Below, in pieces: positions 8,791 to 17,609 of a stretch of DNA of 64,000 nucleotides (position 1 is its first letter; each line of letters begins with the position of its first letter). Position numbers and translations under genes: made by a program. The DNA comes from Staphylococcus ratti (GTDB lineage: Bacteria; Bacillota; Bacilli; Staphylococcales; Staphylococcaceae). The notes under the pieces were generated by a model. That model had not been told where the DNA came from and searched no databases. It worked only from the letters and a program-made list of their open reading frames with translations. The DNA lies in contig NZ_CP086654.1 in assembly GCF_020883535.1 (NCBI RefSeq), positions 930,001-994,000 of the forward strand. Reading direction: 5' to 3'.

Positions 8791-8902
8791 CTCTTATCCT
8801 GAGTGGTGGAGGGACATGGACCCAGTGAAACCCAGCAACCTCTTCTTTAATGAAGAAAGGTGCCAAACCGTTTGCAGACTGATATTGTCTGAACGATAAG
8901 AG
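8791..8902 (+). ncRNA. SAM riboswitch (S-box) controlling metK
   Basis: CTCTTATC (8791-8798) pairs with GATAAGAG (8895-8902) to form P1. Between them lie the S-box signatures: GAGGGAC, the CCCAGTGAAACCCAGCAACC-type core, AAGGTGCCAA and the closing GATAT. High S-adenosylmethionine should favour the downstream terminator and lower synthesis of the SAM synthetase. Confidence 0.95.
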
Positions 8903-8914
8903 CGAATGGACGTT

Positions 8915-8958
8915 TAGAGCCTTCTCTCTATGTTTATAGTGTGAGAGGCTCTTTTTTT
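8915..8958 (+). terminator. Riboswitch-controlled terminator before metK
   Basis: AGAGCCTTCTC (from 8916) pairs with GAGAGGCTCT (to about 8952), followed by TTTTTTT. It lies between the SAM aptamer and the metK start, as expected for transcription attenuation. Confidence 0.9.
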
Positions 8959-9011
8959 ATTAGCTCAGAAAAAGAGAGAACTTCGTAATATAAAATTTAA
9001 AGGAGCTTATT

Positions 9012-10211
9012 ATGACTTACAATAGAAGATTATTTACATCAGAATCAGTGACTGAAGGCCACCCAGATAAAATTGCAGATCAAATTTCTGATGCAATTCT
9101 AGATGAGATACTAAAAGGTGACAAAAGTGCACGAGTGGCTTGTGAAACAACTGTAACGACTGGAATGGCATTAATTGCTGGGGAAATCTCAACTTCGACG
9201 TATGTCGACATTCCAAAAGTTGTACGCGAAACAGTTAAAGAGATTGGTTACACACGTGCAAAATATGGCTATGACTACAAAACGATGTCTGTTTTAACTG
9301 CGATTGACGAACAATCACCAGATATTGCCCAAGGTGTAGATCGTGCATTAGAATATCGTGATGACGATAATGATGAAGCATTAAATACTGGTGCAGGGGA
9401 CCAAGGGTTAATGTTTGGATATGCAACAGATGAAACAGATACGTATATGCCACTTCCTATAGATTTATCTCATAAGCTAGCGAAACGCTTAACGGAAGTA
9501 CGTAAAGATGGTACTTTAGAATATTTAAGACCTGACGGTAAAGTACAAGTAACGGTTGAATACGATGAGGAAAATCATCCGAAGCGTATCGATACGATTG
9601 TTATTTCGTCACAACACCATGAAGAAATCGAATTAGAAAAAATCCAAGAGGACCTAAAAAAATATGTGATTTATCCAACAGTAGATGCAAATTTAATTGA
9701 TGAAGATACAAAGTTCTTTATTAATCCTACAGGACGTTTCGTTATTGGTGGACCACAAGGTGATGCTGGTTTAACAGGTCGTAAAATTATAGTGGATACG
9801 TACGGCGGTTATGCGCGTCACGGAGGCGGTGCTTTTTCTGGAAAAGATCCTACAAAGGTAGACCGTTCTGCAGCTTATGCGGCGCGTTATGTTGCTAAAA
9901 ATATCGTTGCAGCTGGTTTAGCTAAAAAATGTGAAGTTCAAATTGCATATGCGATTGGCGTGGCACAGCCAGTATCTATCGCTATTGATACTTTTGGTAC
10001 CGGACAAGTTTCAGAAGATAGCTTAATTGAAGCAGTGCGTACGCATTTTGATTTACGCCCAGCGGGTATCATTAAAATGTTAGATTTACAACGCCCAATC
10101 TATAAGCAAACTGCTGCATATGGACACTTTGGTCGCAATGATATTAATGTACCATGGGAAAAAACGGACAAAATCGACATTTTAAAAGAAGCGGTGGCTT
10201 CTCAAAATTAA
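9012..10211 (+). CDS. metK: S-adenosylmethionine synthetase MetK
   Basis: A 399-residue enzyme that makes SAM from methionine and ATP. Clear signatures: [17 protein letters not shown] at the start, the family motif [12 protein letters not shown] (about residue 118-129) and the phosphate loop [19 protein letters not shown] (about 265-283). Length is typical. Ribosome site AAAGGAGC precedes the ATG. Control is through the upstream SAM riboswitch, so the product feeds back on its own mRNA. Confidence 0.97.
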   Translation: MTYNRRLFTSESVTEGHPDKIADQISDAILDEILKGDKSARVACETTVTTGMALIAGEISTSTYVDIPKVVRETVKEIGYTRAKYGYDYKTMSVLTAIDEQSPDIAQGVDRALEYRDDDNDEALNTGAGDQGLMFGYATDETDTYMPLPIDLSHKLAKRLTEVRKDGTLEYLRPDGKVQVTVEYDEENHPKRIDTIVISSQHHEEIELEKIQEDLKKYVIYPTVDANLIDEDTKFFINPTGRFVIGGPQGDAGLTGRKIIVDTYGGYARHGGGAFSGKDPTKVDRSAAYAARYVAKNIVAAGLAKKCEVQIAYAIGVAQPVSIAIDTFGTGQVSEDSLIEAVRTHFDLRPAGIIKMLDLQRPIYKQTAAYGHFGRNDINVPWEKTDKIDILKEAVASQN

Positions 10212-10299
10212 TGTTTTTTCCATAAACACTCGCGATTTTATTAGCTTTTTTATATAATGAATATAATAAAGCAAATGTAGAAAAGGTAGGTAATTGTTA

Positions 10300-11208
10300 A
10301 TGTCACAATTGGATCCAATTCAAATTGGGTTAATCGCTGCGAGTGTCCTTGCACTCTTGTTTCTGATTTTATTTTTGTTTGCGTTACGAAGCAAAAAGAA
10401 GGTAAAAGAAACATATTCAAGTCAGTATCAATCCAAAAAAGAAAAATTAAATAATGAACATAAAGAAGAGTTAGAAAAAGCACGAATTGAAAAGAAAAAA
10501 TCAGATACGCGTCATAAGGAACAATATGACACAATGTTATCTTCTAAAAATCGTGAAATTGATGCATTAAAATTATTCTCAAAAAATGATAGCGAATACA
10601 TTACAGATATGCGTCTTTTAGGCATTCGAGAACGTCTTGTAAAAGAAAAACGTATTCGTCCAGAAGATATGCATATTATGGCTAACATTTTTATGCCAAC
10701 AAATGATTTAGAAGATATTACGCGTATTAGCCACCTTGTTTTGACACGTACCGGTTTATATATTATTGATTCAGAGCTACTTAAAGGCCATGTTTATCAA
10801 GGTGTTACTCAGAATCAATTCAAAGAAAACCCGATGATGGAACAAGTGTTCAAAACATTAGAGTTAGATGCACAAACACCACAAACTGTAGTGCTTGATC
10901 AACAAGAAACAAACCGTACATTAACAGTTGTAGATTATACTTCACAACTTGAAGCAGTAGAAAAATTAGCAACGACGTTACAACAAAAATTAAACCTAAA
11001 ATATGCACCAACAGCGATATTATATTTTAACCCTAGACATGAAGGGGATATTACAATTTCGAATTACGCACCACAAAGTGGTACAAAAGTACTTGTAGGT
11101 CCGACACAACTCGACGAATTCTTCAATAAATTTGTTTTCCATGGTAGAATTCAATATGATGTGAATGATTTACAAGCCATTATGACCGAAATAGAAACAT
11201 TTAATTAA
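10300..11208 (+). CDS. Membrane-anchored coiled-coil protein of unknown function (possible NERD-like domain)
   Basis: A 302-residue protein with one N-terminal membrane helix (about residues 8-30), then a strongly charged Lys/Glu coiled coil (about 32-95) and a globular C-terminal domain (about 110-300). The C-terminal part has strands such as HLVLTRTGLYIIDSELLKGH that resemble the nuclease-fold core of NERD-type proteins, but I cannot confirm that by eye. Start at ATG 10300 behind AAGGTAGG; TTG at 10294 is too close. The place after metK is conserved in staphylococci. No function is known to me. Confidence 0.75.
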   Translation: MSQLDPIQIGLIAASVLALLFLILFLFALRSKKKVKETYSSQYQSKKEKLNNEHKEELEKARIEKKKSDTRHKEQYDTMLSSKNREIDALKLFSKNDSEYITDMRLLGIRERLVKEKRIRPEDMHIMANIFMPTNDLEDITRISHLVLTRTGLYIIDSELLKGHVYQGVTQNQFKENPMMEQVFKTLELDAQTPQTVVLDQQETNRTLTVVDYTSQLEAVEKLATTLQQKLNLKYAPTAILYFNPRHEGDITISNYAPQSGTKVLVGPTQLDEFFNKFVFHGRIQYDVNDLQAIMTEIETFN

Positions 11209-11218
11209 TAGACATCGT

Positions 11219-11253
11219 TAAAAACCGTTACGGATTCCAGTAACGGTTTTTTG
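11219..11253 (+). terminator. Terminator after the coiled-coil protein gene
   Basis: AAAACCGTTAC pairs with GTAACGGTTTTTT around an 8-base loop, followed by T-rich sequence. Confidence 0.9.
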
Positions 11254-11339
11254 TGTACGCTGATCGATAGCTTCAATGCATAGGCGTATATCCTCGAGCG
11301 TTCAAATATTACAAGCTATTATTTTAGTAGCATCTCTTT

Positions 11340-11702
11340 TTAAGGCAAAATGTGTATGAATGCGTATCCTAAAACATAACACGCAAAACACCCTACGTAT
11401 TGCGCTAGAAAAAGCAGTGAACATTGTCGCCATTTTTTGTTGTTGATTTGTGTGATCAATTCCAATTGTAGTGTGGAAAAGGTTGTAAAACCCCCTAATG
11501 TTCCAACTAAAATGAAAAAATAGATGTCACTTTGTGAGATAAGAACAGGGCTAAGCATACCAAAAACAAAACAACCGATACAGTTAATGATTAAAGTGGC
11601 GTATGGAAATGAAGGTCGATAGTTTTGATTAATCAGCGTGGTAATTAAACTTCTCAATAAAGCACCTATACCGCCACCGATCATAATATAAACAAGCGTC
11701 AA
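11340..11702 (-). CDS. crcB2: Fluoride channel subunit CrcB/Fluc (second of a pair)
   Basis: A 120-residue, four-helix membrane protein of the Fluc family, which lets fluoride ions leave the cell. Motifs: GGGIGALLRS at the N-terminus, the Asn in IINCIGCFVFG (about residue 40) and the GTLGGFTTFST stretch (about 72-82) that forms the pore and sodium site. It overlaps the upstream crcB1 gene by four bases. In Gram-positive bacteria such paired genes often form heterodimers, so the two products may form one channel. No fluoride riboswitch was seen upstream. Confidence 0.93.
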   Translation of the reverse strand: MTLVYIMIGGGIGALLRSLITTLINQNYRPSFPYATLIINCIGCFVFGMLSPVLISQSDIYFFILVGTLGGFTTFSTLQLELITQINNKKWRQCSLLFLAQYVGCFACYVLGYAFIHILP

Positions 11703-12064
11703 GGACGATCAACTCCTAACTTAAATCCAAGCCCACAACTAATTACGCCAAGCAAAGCGCTAATAAAAACATAAATAAAGCTTGTTAACCATGCTCCAGC
11801 TTGAAAGAGTGAAAATATTTCAAATTGTAAAGTTGAAAAAGTTGTTAAAGCACCGAGACATCCTGTTGTAATGGCCTTTTTTAAATAAGGGTATCGATTA
11901 AAAATTCGTAAAGAAAGGGGTGTTAAAAACCCCATAAAAAAAGCACCGATAATATTCGCACAAAGCGTGCCTATCGGTAGCTCATACCAGTACGGAAGAA
12001 ATGATAATTGATAACGCAATAAAGCGCCAACTGCGCCACCTATAAAGATAAAAAGATATTGCAT
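11699..12064 (-). CDS. crcB1: Fluoride channel subunit CrcB/Fluc (first of a pair)
   Basis: A 121-residue Fluc-family protein with four hydrophobic segments. It carries GGAVGALLRY near the N-terminus, the Asn-Gly helix NIIGAFFMG (about residue 38) and GCLGALTTFSTLQFE (about 69-83). It lies upstream of, and overlaps by four bases, the second crcB gene. The pair differs enough to be an ancient duplication, matching the dual-subunit Fluc arrangement of many Firmicutes. Confidence 0.93.
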   Translation of the reverse strand: MQYLFIFIGGAVGALLRYQLSFLPYWYELPIGTLCANIIGAFFMGFLTPLSLRIFNRYPYLKKAITTGCLGALTTFSTLQFEIFSLFQAGAWLTSFIYVFISALLGVISCGLGFKLGVDRP

Positions 12065-12076
12065 CTTTTTTCACCT

Positions 12077-12379
12077 CTAAATAATTCCGAATGTTAATAG
12101 TGATGTTAAAATATGAATGATAAGAACAATGAATAAAAGCCAAGGTAATAATTTGGCTGCTTTATGAATCCAACTTTTTCTTTCAGGTAAATGTTTAATA
12201 GATTTATCCGCGAAAATGATAGCAAATATTAAGACGATAGCATTAACAAAAATACTTACTACGATAATTTTAACAACAGAATTGAAATGTAAATTCAATA
12301 ACGGATTCATGGAATTTAAATATAAACTAATAAGTAATAATAGAAATGATAAATAAAAGTATTTTTTTGACTTCGACAT
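12077..12379 (-). CDS. Small membrane protein of unknown function
   Basis: A 100-residue protein with three hydrophobic segments (about residues 7-24, 35-57 and 78-98) separated by a basic loop (DKSIKHLPERKSWIHKAAK). The ribosome site AAGGAGGC precedes the ATG. It lies 12 bases upstream of crcB1 on the same strand, so it is probably in the same transcript. The same arrangement beside the crcB pair occurs in S. aureus. I do not know a function; a role linked to the fluoride channels is only suggested by position. Confidence 0.75.
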   Translation of the reverse strand: MSKSKKYFYLSFLLLLISLYLNSMNPLLNLHFNSVVKIIVVSIFVNAIVLIFAIIFADKSIKHLPERKSWIHKAAKLLPWLLFIVLIIHILTSLLTFGII

Positions 12380-12527
12380 GTGTATGCCTCCTTATCGATA
12401 CATATCATATCATATTTTAAACTATTAAAGAAATGGATACTTTCACTTTGTGTAAGCGTAAATATAGCGTAATGTGAACTAAAAATGATATAACATAGAT
12501 AAGACAACATACATCTAGGAGGACTTT

Positions 12528-13238
12528 ATGAAAAAATTAAACGTTCAAGTATTTGCAGATGGTGCAGATATTAATCAAATGAAACAAGCTTATAAAAATA
12601 AAGAAGTTGATGGATTTACTACAAACCCAAGTTTAATGGCTAAAGCAGGCGTGGAGGATTACACACAATTTGCTAAAGAAGTTGTTGAAGCGATTCCAGA
12701 CGCGTCTGTATCATTTGAAGTATTCGGCGATGATATGGACACAATGGAAAAAGAAGCAGAAATCATTCAACAGTTTGGGGAAAATATTTTTGTAAAAATC
12801 CCTATTGTTAACACTAAAGGGGAATCCATGTTACCTTTAATTGAAAGACTATCAGCAAAAGGTGTAAAACTTAATGTCACGGCAGTTTACACAATCGAAC
12901 AAGTTAAAGCAATCACTGAAGCTGTGACAGAAGGTGTCGAAACGTATGTATCAGTCTTCGCCGGCCGTATTGCAGATACAGGTGTTGACCCGTTACCATT
13001 GATGAAAGCATCAGTTGAAATTACGCATAGCAAAAAAGGTGTACAATTATTATGGGCGAGTTGCCGAGAATTATTCAATGTGATTCAAGCCGATGAGATT
13101 GGTGCAGATATTATTACTTGTCCAGCGGATGTGGTTAAAAAAATCCCTAATATCGGTCGAGATATAGAATCACTTTCTGTTGATACTGTAAAAGGCTTCG
13201 CTAAAGATATTCAAAGTTCAGGACTTTCTATTTTATAA
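12528..13238 (+). CDS. Transaldolase / fructose-6-phosphate aldolase family protein
   Basis: A 236-residue class I aldolase barrel of the short transaldolase (TalC/FSA/MipB) type. Visible are the N-terminal ADGADINQMKQ and GFTTNPSLM motifs and the Schiff-base lysine region IFVKIPIVN (about residue 88), with the late SVFAGRIADTGVDP motif (about 142-155). The family either moves three-carbon units in the pentose phosphate pathway or cleaves fructose 6-phosphate; which one applies here cannot be told by eye. Start behind AGGAGGAC. It is single-gene, ended by its own terminator. Confidence 0.88.
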   Translation: MKKLNVQVFADGADINQMKQAYKNKEVDGFTTNPSLMAKAGVEDYTQFAKEVVEAIPDASVSFEVFGDDMDTMEKEAEIIQQFGENIFVKIPIVNTKGESMLPLIERLSAKGVKLNVTAVYTIEQVKAITEAVTEGVETYVSVFAGRIADTGVDPLPLMKASVEITHSKKGVQLLWASCRELFNVIQADEIGADIITCPADVVKKIPNIGRDIESLSVDTVKGFAKDIQSSGLSIL

Positions 13239-13243
13239 TCGGT

Positions 13244-13278
13244 AACCCCTGTAAGCATAGTGTTTACAGGGGTTTTTT
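13244..13278 (+). terminator. Terminator of the transaldolase-family gene
   Basis: AACCCCTGTAAG pairs with TTTACAGGGGTT, followed by TTTT. Strong intrinsic terminator. Confidence 0.92.
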
Positions 13279-13343
13279 AGTGTCACTAATGAAATTTAAG
13301 CCCAAAAGGTCGTAATGGGAATATTTCATACAATAGGAGAAGA

Positions 13344-13474
13344 TATAATAACTCGTAAATATCTTTAGTAAAGGTATGAACGATAGAATATATAATTTTG
13401 GTAGATTTAGCACATTATGATAAAAGATATTTATTATGTCAGAGGCAAAGACTTTATTTTTTTGCCTCTTTTTT
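13344..13474 (+). ncRNA. Candidate small RNA with its own terminator
   Basis: A strong terminator (AGAGGCAAA at 13441-13449 pairing with TTTGCCTCT, then TTTTTTT to 13474) stands alone: no gene lies before it since the previous terminator at 13278. A TATAAT box at 13344-13349 could start a transcript of about 115-120 bases. Inside it, TAAATATCTTT (near 13356) can pair with AAAGATATTTA (near 13425). The -35 is poor, so the promoter is uncertain. The element borders the type VII island. Confidence 0.45.
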
Positions 13475-13589
13475 TATATTTTGACTAGTTATCTGAGTTT
13501 TTGTGTTGTAAAATATTTTAAGAATATAAAATTCTAACATATATATAGGATATGAAATCATGAATTTATATATAGAAAGTAGGGAGTTT

Positions 13590-13862
13590 ATGGGAGAAAT
13601 AAAAAGTGATCTTGAGAAAACGCAACATGCTTATTTCATGATAAACAGTGCGATTTCAAAATGTTCTAACGTAACAGCACCAGAAAAAGATGAAAGTACA
13701 ACCGTTAAGGGAAATAAGCATGCCCATGACGCGATAGACAAAATATTAAGTACAAATCAAACTATCACAACATCACTTAATAAAGTGAACACAGCACTTA
13801 AAGATGTTGGGGACAGTTTTAATACGATGGACATGATGATAGGTAATGAAATTGCACAGTAA
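13590..13862 (+). CDS. Small type VII secretion partner (DUF3130 / TIGR04197 family)
   Basis: A 90-residue alpha-helical protein starting MGEIKSDLEKTQHAYFMINS, Ser- and Thr-rich in the middle and ending FNTMDMMIGNEIAQ. Size, start motif and helical layout fit the DUF3130/TIGR04197 (SACOL2603-type) proteins, which are encoded just before LXG toxins and act as targeting partners for the type VII secretion system. ATG at 13590 gives the usual family start; an in-frame ATG at 13560 would add ten residues. It is the first gene of the LXG locus. Confidence 0.8.
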   Translation: MGEIKSDLEKTQHAYFMINSAISKCSNVTAPEKDESTTVKGNKHAHDAIDKILSTNQTITTSLNKVNTALKDVGDSFNTMDMMIGNEIAQ

Positions 13863-14108
13863 TGCTTAATAACATTAAAGCGTGATACATATATCAGAAA
13901 TAACTGTTGTGTAAATGAATCGAACATATTTAAAGTTAGCATTATAAAACGTGTGATTGCCCATTGAGCTAAGACATATGCATCCATTATTTATTTCAGT
14001 GTAGGTGAGAACTTAACATTTAAAAGTATACCTATGATACGTATGAAATGATGAACAGATTTGTAACATCACAAAGAAGTATAGAGATAGAAAAAAGGAG
14101 GGGTAATC

Positions 14109-15500
14109 ATGAGTATTGATATGTATTTAGGTAGAGCAAGGAGTCAAGCGTCTAGCGTACACAATTTAAATCAATCAATGAATCAAAATTATAACAGTCT
14201 AGAAACAGCAGTTTTTCAATTTATAAATGAAGAAGAATTAAAAGGTAAAGCGTATACATCAGCCAAACAGTTTTTCAGTGCAGTTGTTATCCCTTTAATG
14301 ACTAGTATGAAAACATTGAATGATTTAATGGAACAAGCTTCTAATACGTTTGTAGAACGTTATACCAATGAAGTAGACACGCAGACTTTAAAAGAATCCG
14401 AACTTGAAGAAGACATTAACGAATTAAAACAACGCATCTCACGTTTTGAAGACTTAAACATCGTTTTAAAGAAGCATCTTTCTGATAATCGTAGCGCAAT
14501 CGAAGGTAACCAACAAATCATCTCAAGTTTGCAACAACAAAAGTATGAGTTAGAAGAAAAACTGAGGAAGTTACGTGCATTTAATCAAGTATCTCCAGAG
14601 ATATTTAAAGAAGTTGAATCGTTCCATCAGATTATTCAACAAGGGATTGCACAATTACAAAATGGTTGGGATCCGGTCAAACAAGTATTCAATATTCCTT
14701 CAGGCAAAGACTTAGAATGGGCAGAAGCGAGTTATGAAAAGTTTTTAAGTGTTGAAATGCAAAAAATCAAAGAAAAAGCTAAAAATGCTAAATTAGATAA
14801 ACAAGACGGTCAAATCATCAAGGAATACGCAGAAAAACATCCAGATGAAACGATGCAATCATGGTTAAAAAATTACATTATAAATAATAAAGAAAGTATT
14901 TTACGTGACTTAGGCCTAGATATTACATCAACACTTTTAGAACAACTTGGGTTACATTCAGTTAGATTAGGTGCCTTTATAAATACAGCAGGCGGACTGA
15001 AAGGACCAGAGGGACCTAACTCATTTCGAACAATTGAACGTTCATGGGGAAATATATTTATAAACCATAGTGGAACTTGGGGAAAAATTGGTAAATATGG
15101 TTCTAAATCGATAACAGGACTCGGTTTTGGGATCGGAATGTACGACGATCTTTCAGATGGTAGAACAGTCGGTGAAGCATTATCTCATAACACTTTTACT
15201 TTAGCAGCAGGTGCGGGGGGAATGGCTTTAGCAGGAATTTTTTTAGGCAGTAATCCTGTCGGATGGGCTGTTTTAGGTAGCTTTGCAGTTGCCACTTTAT
15301 TTTCATTTGGAGCAAATTTAGCTTACGAAAGTAATTTATTTGGTACGAAAGATAAGGTGGATTGGATAGGTCACAAAATTGATGATGGTATAGATGCTAT
15401 TAAAACGTCCGCAAACGATGCTGTAGAGCGTGCGAAAGACGTTGGTGACGTTGTCAAAAATATTGGTGACCATATTAATCCTATGGAATGGGCGTGGTAA
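14109..15500 (+). CDS. LXG-domain type VII secreted toxin, TspA-like
   Basis: A 463-residue protein. Residues 1-200 are helical and fit the LXG domain (MSIDMYLGRARSQASSVHNL start, long coiled coil at about 90-160). The C-terminal half has a glycine-rich hydrophobic stretch (about 335-405: GLGFGIGMYDD, AAGAGGMALAGIFLG, GWAVLGSFAV) and ends NPMEWAW. This resembles S. aureus TspA, whose glycine-zipper-like C-terminal domain depolarises membranes of competing bacteria after type VII export. The four genes downstream are of the DUF443 family that protects against TspA. Ribosome site AAAGGAGGGG. No type VII machinery genes lie in the window. Confidence 0.85.
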   Translation: MSIDMYLGRARSQASSVHNLNQSMNQNYNSLETAVFQFINEEELKGKAYTSAKQFFSAVVIPLMTSMKTLNDLMEQASNTFVERYTNEVDTQTLKESELEEDINELKQRISRFEDLNIVLKKHLSDNRSAIEGNQQIISSLQQQKYELEEKLRKLRAFNQVSPEIFKEVESFHQIIQQGIAQLQNGWDPVKQVFNIPSGKDLEWAEASYEKFLSVEMQKIKEKAKNAKLDKQDGQIIKEYAEKHPDETMQSWLKNYIINNKESILRDLGLDITSTLLEQLGLHSVRLGAFINTAGGLKGPEGPNSFRTIERSWGNIFINHSGTWGKIGKYGSKSITGLGFGIGMYDDLSDGRTVGEALSHNTFTLAAGAGGMALAGIFLGSNPVGWAVLGSFAVATLFSFGANLAYESNLFGTKDKVDWIGHKIDDGIDAIKTSANDAVERAKDVGDVVKNIGDHINPMEWAW

Positions 15501-15503
15501 ACA

Positions 15504-16175
15504 TTGCGTTGTGAAATAAAAGTTATTTATAATAACCCTAAATATCGTATCATCAAATACCATAATGAATATTTGATAGTTGATCTTGCAAGTACTTGGT
15601 TGGCTTTTATCTTCCCGATGATTAATTGGTTGATACCTAAAAAGTACGCTAAAATTAGTCAAGAAGAGTTCGAAAAATTAACCATTGTACAACCTAATAA
15701 AAACAAAGCCTTTTGGCCGACAATGGCAGGAGTGACAATGTGTTCAGTCACATTTAGAAAACATCTACATTTGTTAGACTTTCAATTAGAACAAAGTTTA
15801 ATAATCACTATATGTGTTATCACATTTCTAGGCATTTTAATATTTTATTTTTATTTAAATAAAAGATTGACAATAGATTATTTTAAAGCACGTAGCCAAC
15901 ATAAAGGAAAAATAATGTTATTTCCCAATTTTAAACATGCTTGTTCTATACTATTGGCGTATATTTGTTTAGCGGGAGTTTCTATACTTTGTTTAACGGC
16001 ACTTATAACGGTAAAGCCCCAAAACATAATCATATTTGCTCTTTGGATTGTAACGACGATGCTCTTCTTTTTAGCGGGAATGGTTGCAATAGGTTATGAA
16101 AAAGTACACGTCATATCTAAAACAGAAGAGGTAGATGATATGGTGAAGAGCGTTAAGACAAGTGATGTTGATTAA
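15504..16175 (+). CDS. DUF443 TsaI-like immunity membrane protein, copy 1
   Basis: A 223-residue membrane protein with about five hydrophobic segments (roughly residues 25-45, 75-85, 92-112, 145-170 and 175-200). It belongs to the DUF443 'tandem five-TM' family; S. aureus TsaI, a member, neutralises TspA. The only in-frame start is TTG, four bases after the toxin stop, which suggests coupled translation with the toxin. Unlike copies 2-4 it lacks the MDVE start, because one extra base separates that region from the ORF. At its 3' end GTTAAG replaces the GTTTAG stop of copies 2 and 3, adding a tail ending KTSDVD. Confidence 0.85.
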   Translation: MRCEIKVIYNNPKYRIIKYHNEYLIVDLASTWLAFIFPMINWLIPKKYAKISQEEFEKLTIVQPNKNKAFWPTMAGVTMCSVTFRKHLHLLDFQLEQSLIITICVITFLGILIFYFYLNKRLTIDYFKARSQHKGKIMLFPNFKHACSILLAYICLAGVSILCLTALITVKPQNIIIFALWIVTTMLFFLAGMVAIGYEKVHVISKTEEVDDMVKSVKTSDVD

Positions 16176-16196
16176 AAATAGAGATGATTTTATCAA

Positions 16197-16865
16197 ATGG
16201 ACGTGGAAATATTGCGTTGTGAATCTAGAGTTATTTATAAAAATCCGAAATACCGAATTATCAAATATCAAAATGAGTATTTGATGGTTAATCTTATGAG
16301 TACATGGTTAGCTCTTTTCTTTCCAATGATTAATTGGTTGCTACCTAAAAATTATGCCAAAATTAGTAAAGAAGAGTTTGAAAAATTAACCATTGTACAA
16401 CCTACTAAAAACAAAGCTTTTTGGTCGACAATGGCGGGAGTGACAATGTTTTCAGTCACATTTAGAAAACATCTACATGTGTTTGATATCCAATTAGAAA
16501 AAAGTTTAATAACTATAATCTGCGTCATCTCGTTTTTAAGTATTTTAATTTTTTATTTCTATTTAAACAAAAGATTGACAATAGACTTTTTTGAAACGCG
16601 CACAAAGCATAAAGGTAAAATAATGTTATTTCCCAATTTTAAACATGCTTGTTTGTTAGTTTTCTTTTATATCTTTTTGGGAGGGTTTTCAATACTTTGT
16701 TTAACGGCACTTATAACAGTAAAGCCTCAAAACATAATTCTATTTATTTGTTGGGTTATGACAACTATGGTCTTTTTTTTAGTTAATATGGCTGCGATTG
16801 GTTATGAAAAGGTGCACGTCATATCTAGAACAAAAGAGATAGATGATATGCTAAAGAGTGTTTAG
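16197..16865 (+). CDS. DUF443 TsaI-like immunity membrane protein, copy 2
   Basis: A 222-residue five-segment membrane protein, strongly similar to copies 1, 3 and 4 throughout (for example NPKYRIIKYQNEYLMV, FPMINWLLPKNYAKIS, LYFYLNKRLTID-type stretches). The start MDVEILRCESRV comes from an ATG inside a relic of the toxin gene's 3' end. No good Shine-Dalgarno precedes it, so it may rely on ribosomes coming from upstream; TTG at the LRCE position is an alternative start. Sequence differences between copies could match different toxin variants. Confidence 0.83.
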   Translation: MDVEILRCESRVIYKNPKYRIIKYQNEYLMVNLMSTWLALFFPMINWLLPKNYAKISKEEFEKLTIVQPTKNKAFWSTMAGVTMFSVTFRKHLHVFDIQLEKSLITIICVISFLSILIFYFYLNKRLTIDFFETRTKHKGKIMLFPNFKHACLLVFFYIFLGGFSILCLTALITVKPQNIILFICWVMTTMVFFLVNMAAIGYEKVHVISRTKEIDDMLKSV

Positions 16866-16904
16866 AGCATGTGTATTGTCTAAGAAATATCGATACCCTA
16901 TCAA

Positions 16905-17573
16905 ATGGATGTGGAGAAGTTGCATTGTGAAACTAGAGTTATTTATAAAAATCCGAAATATCGAATTATCGAATATCAGAATGAATATTTAATGATTGAT
17001 CTTGTGAGTACATGGCTAGCTTTTATCCTCCCAATGATTAATTGGTTGATACCCAAGAAGTACGCCAAAATTAGTCAAGAAGAGTTCGATAAATTAACCC
17101 TTGTGAAACCTACTAAAAACAAAGTATTTTGGCCAACAACAGCTGGAGTTGTAATGGGTTCAGTCACACTCAGAAAATATGGACATGTTTTAGACATTCA
17201 ATTAGAAAAATCTTTAGTAATTACAATATGTGCCATCTTATTATTAGGAATATTAATTTTTTACTTTTATCTAAATAAAAAATTGACCATTGATTTTTTT
17301 GAAGCACGTACAAAACATAAAGGTAAAATAATGTTACTTCCTAACTTTAAACACTTTTGTTTTACACTATTCTTGTATATCGTGTTTGGAGGGTTTTCAA
17401 TACTTTCTTTTATGATGCTTGTAACGATGGATTTCCAAAATATACTTATATTTATTTTATGGATTATAATGACCATGTTCTTTTTCTTAACAAGTATGTG
17501 CGCAATTGGCAATGAAAAGGTATATGTCGTATCTAAAACAAAAGCAGTAGATGACACGGTAAAGAGCGTTTAG
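16905..17573 (+). CDS. DUF443 TsaI-like immunity membrane protein, copy 3
   Basis: A 222-residue paralogue in the tandem array. It shares the start MDVEKLHCETRV and the stretch LPMINWLIPKKYAKISQEEF with copy 4; the membrane segments in the C-terminal third (FSILSFMMLVTMDFQN) differ most between copies. It starts 708 bases after copy 2. A remnant reading YPIKWMW in another frame lies across its start codon. Same family and inferred function as copy 1: protection against the LXG toxin or its relatives. Confidence 0.83.
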   Translation: MDVEKLHCETRVIYKNPKYRIIEYQNEYLMIDLVSTWLAFILPMINWLIPKKYAKISQEEFDKLTLVKPTKNKVFWPTTAGVVMGSVTLRKYGHVLDIQLEKSLVITICAILLLGILIFYFYLNKKLTIDFFEARTKHKGKIMLLPNFKHFCFTLFLYIVFGGFSILSFMMLVTMDFQNILIFILWIIMTMFFFLTSMCAIGNEKVYVVSKTKAVDDTVKSV

Positions 17574-17609
17574 ACATTTGTATTGTCAAAAAATCGATAA
17601 TCCTATCAA

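Noticed and set aside
11702..12528. Fluoride riboswitch upstream of the crcB pair
   Set aside because: I looked for the conserved core on the reverse strand before the small membrane protein gene and before crcB1 and did not see it.
13757..13987. A 76-codon reverse frame after the DUF3130 gene
   Set aside because: No ribosome site and half of it is antisense to a recognised gene; not taken as an immunity or partner gene.
15336..15662. Reverse open frames opposite the LXG toxin end and the immunity genes (also near 16071, 17267 and 17999)
   Set aside because: They recur at equal places because the forward genes are paralogues; no ribosome sites. Shadows.
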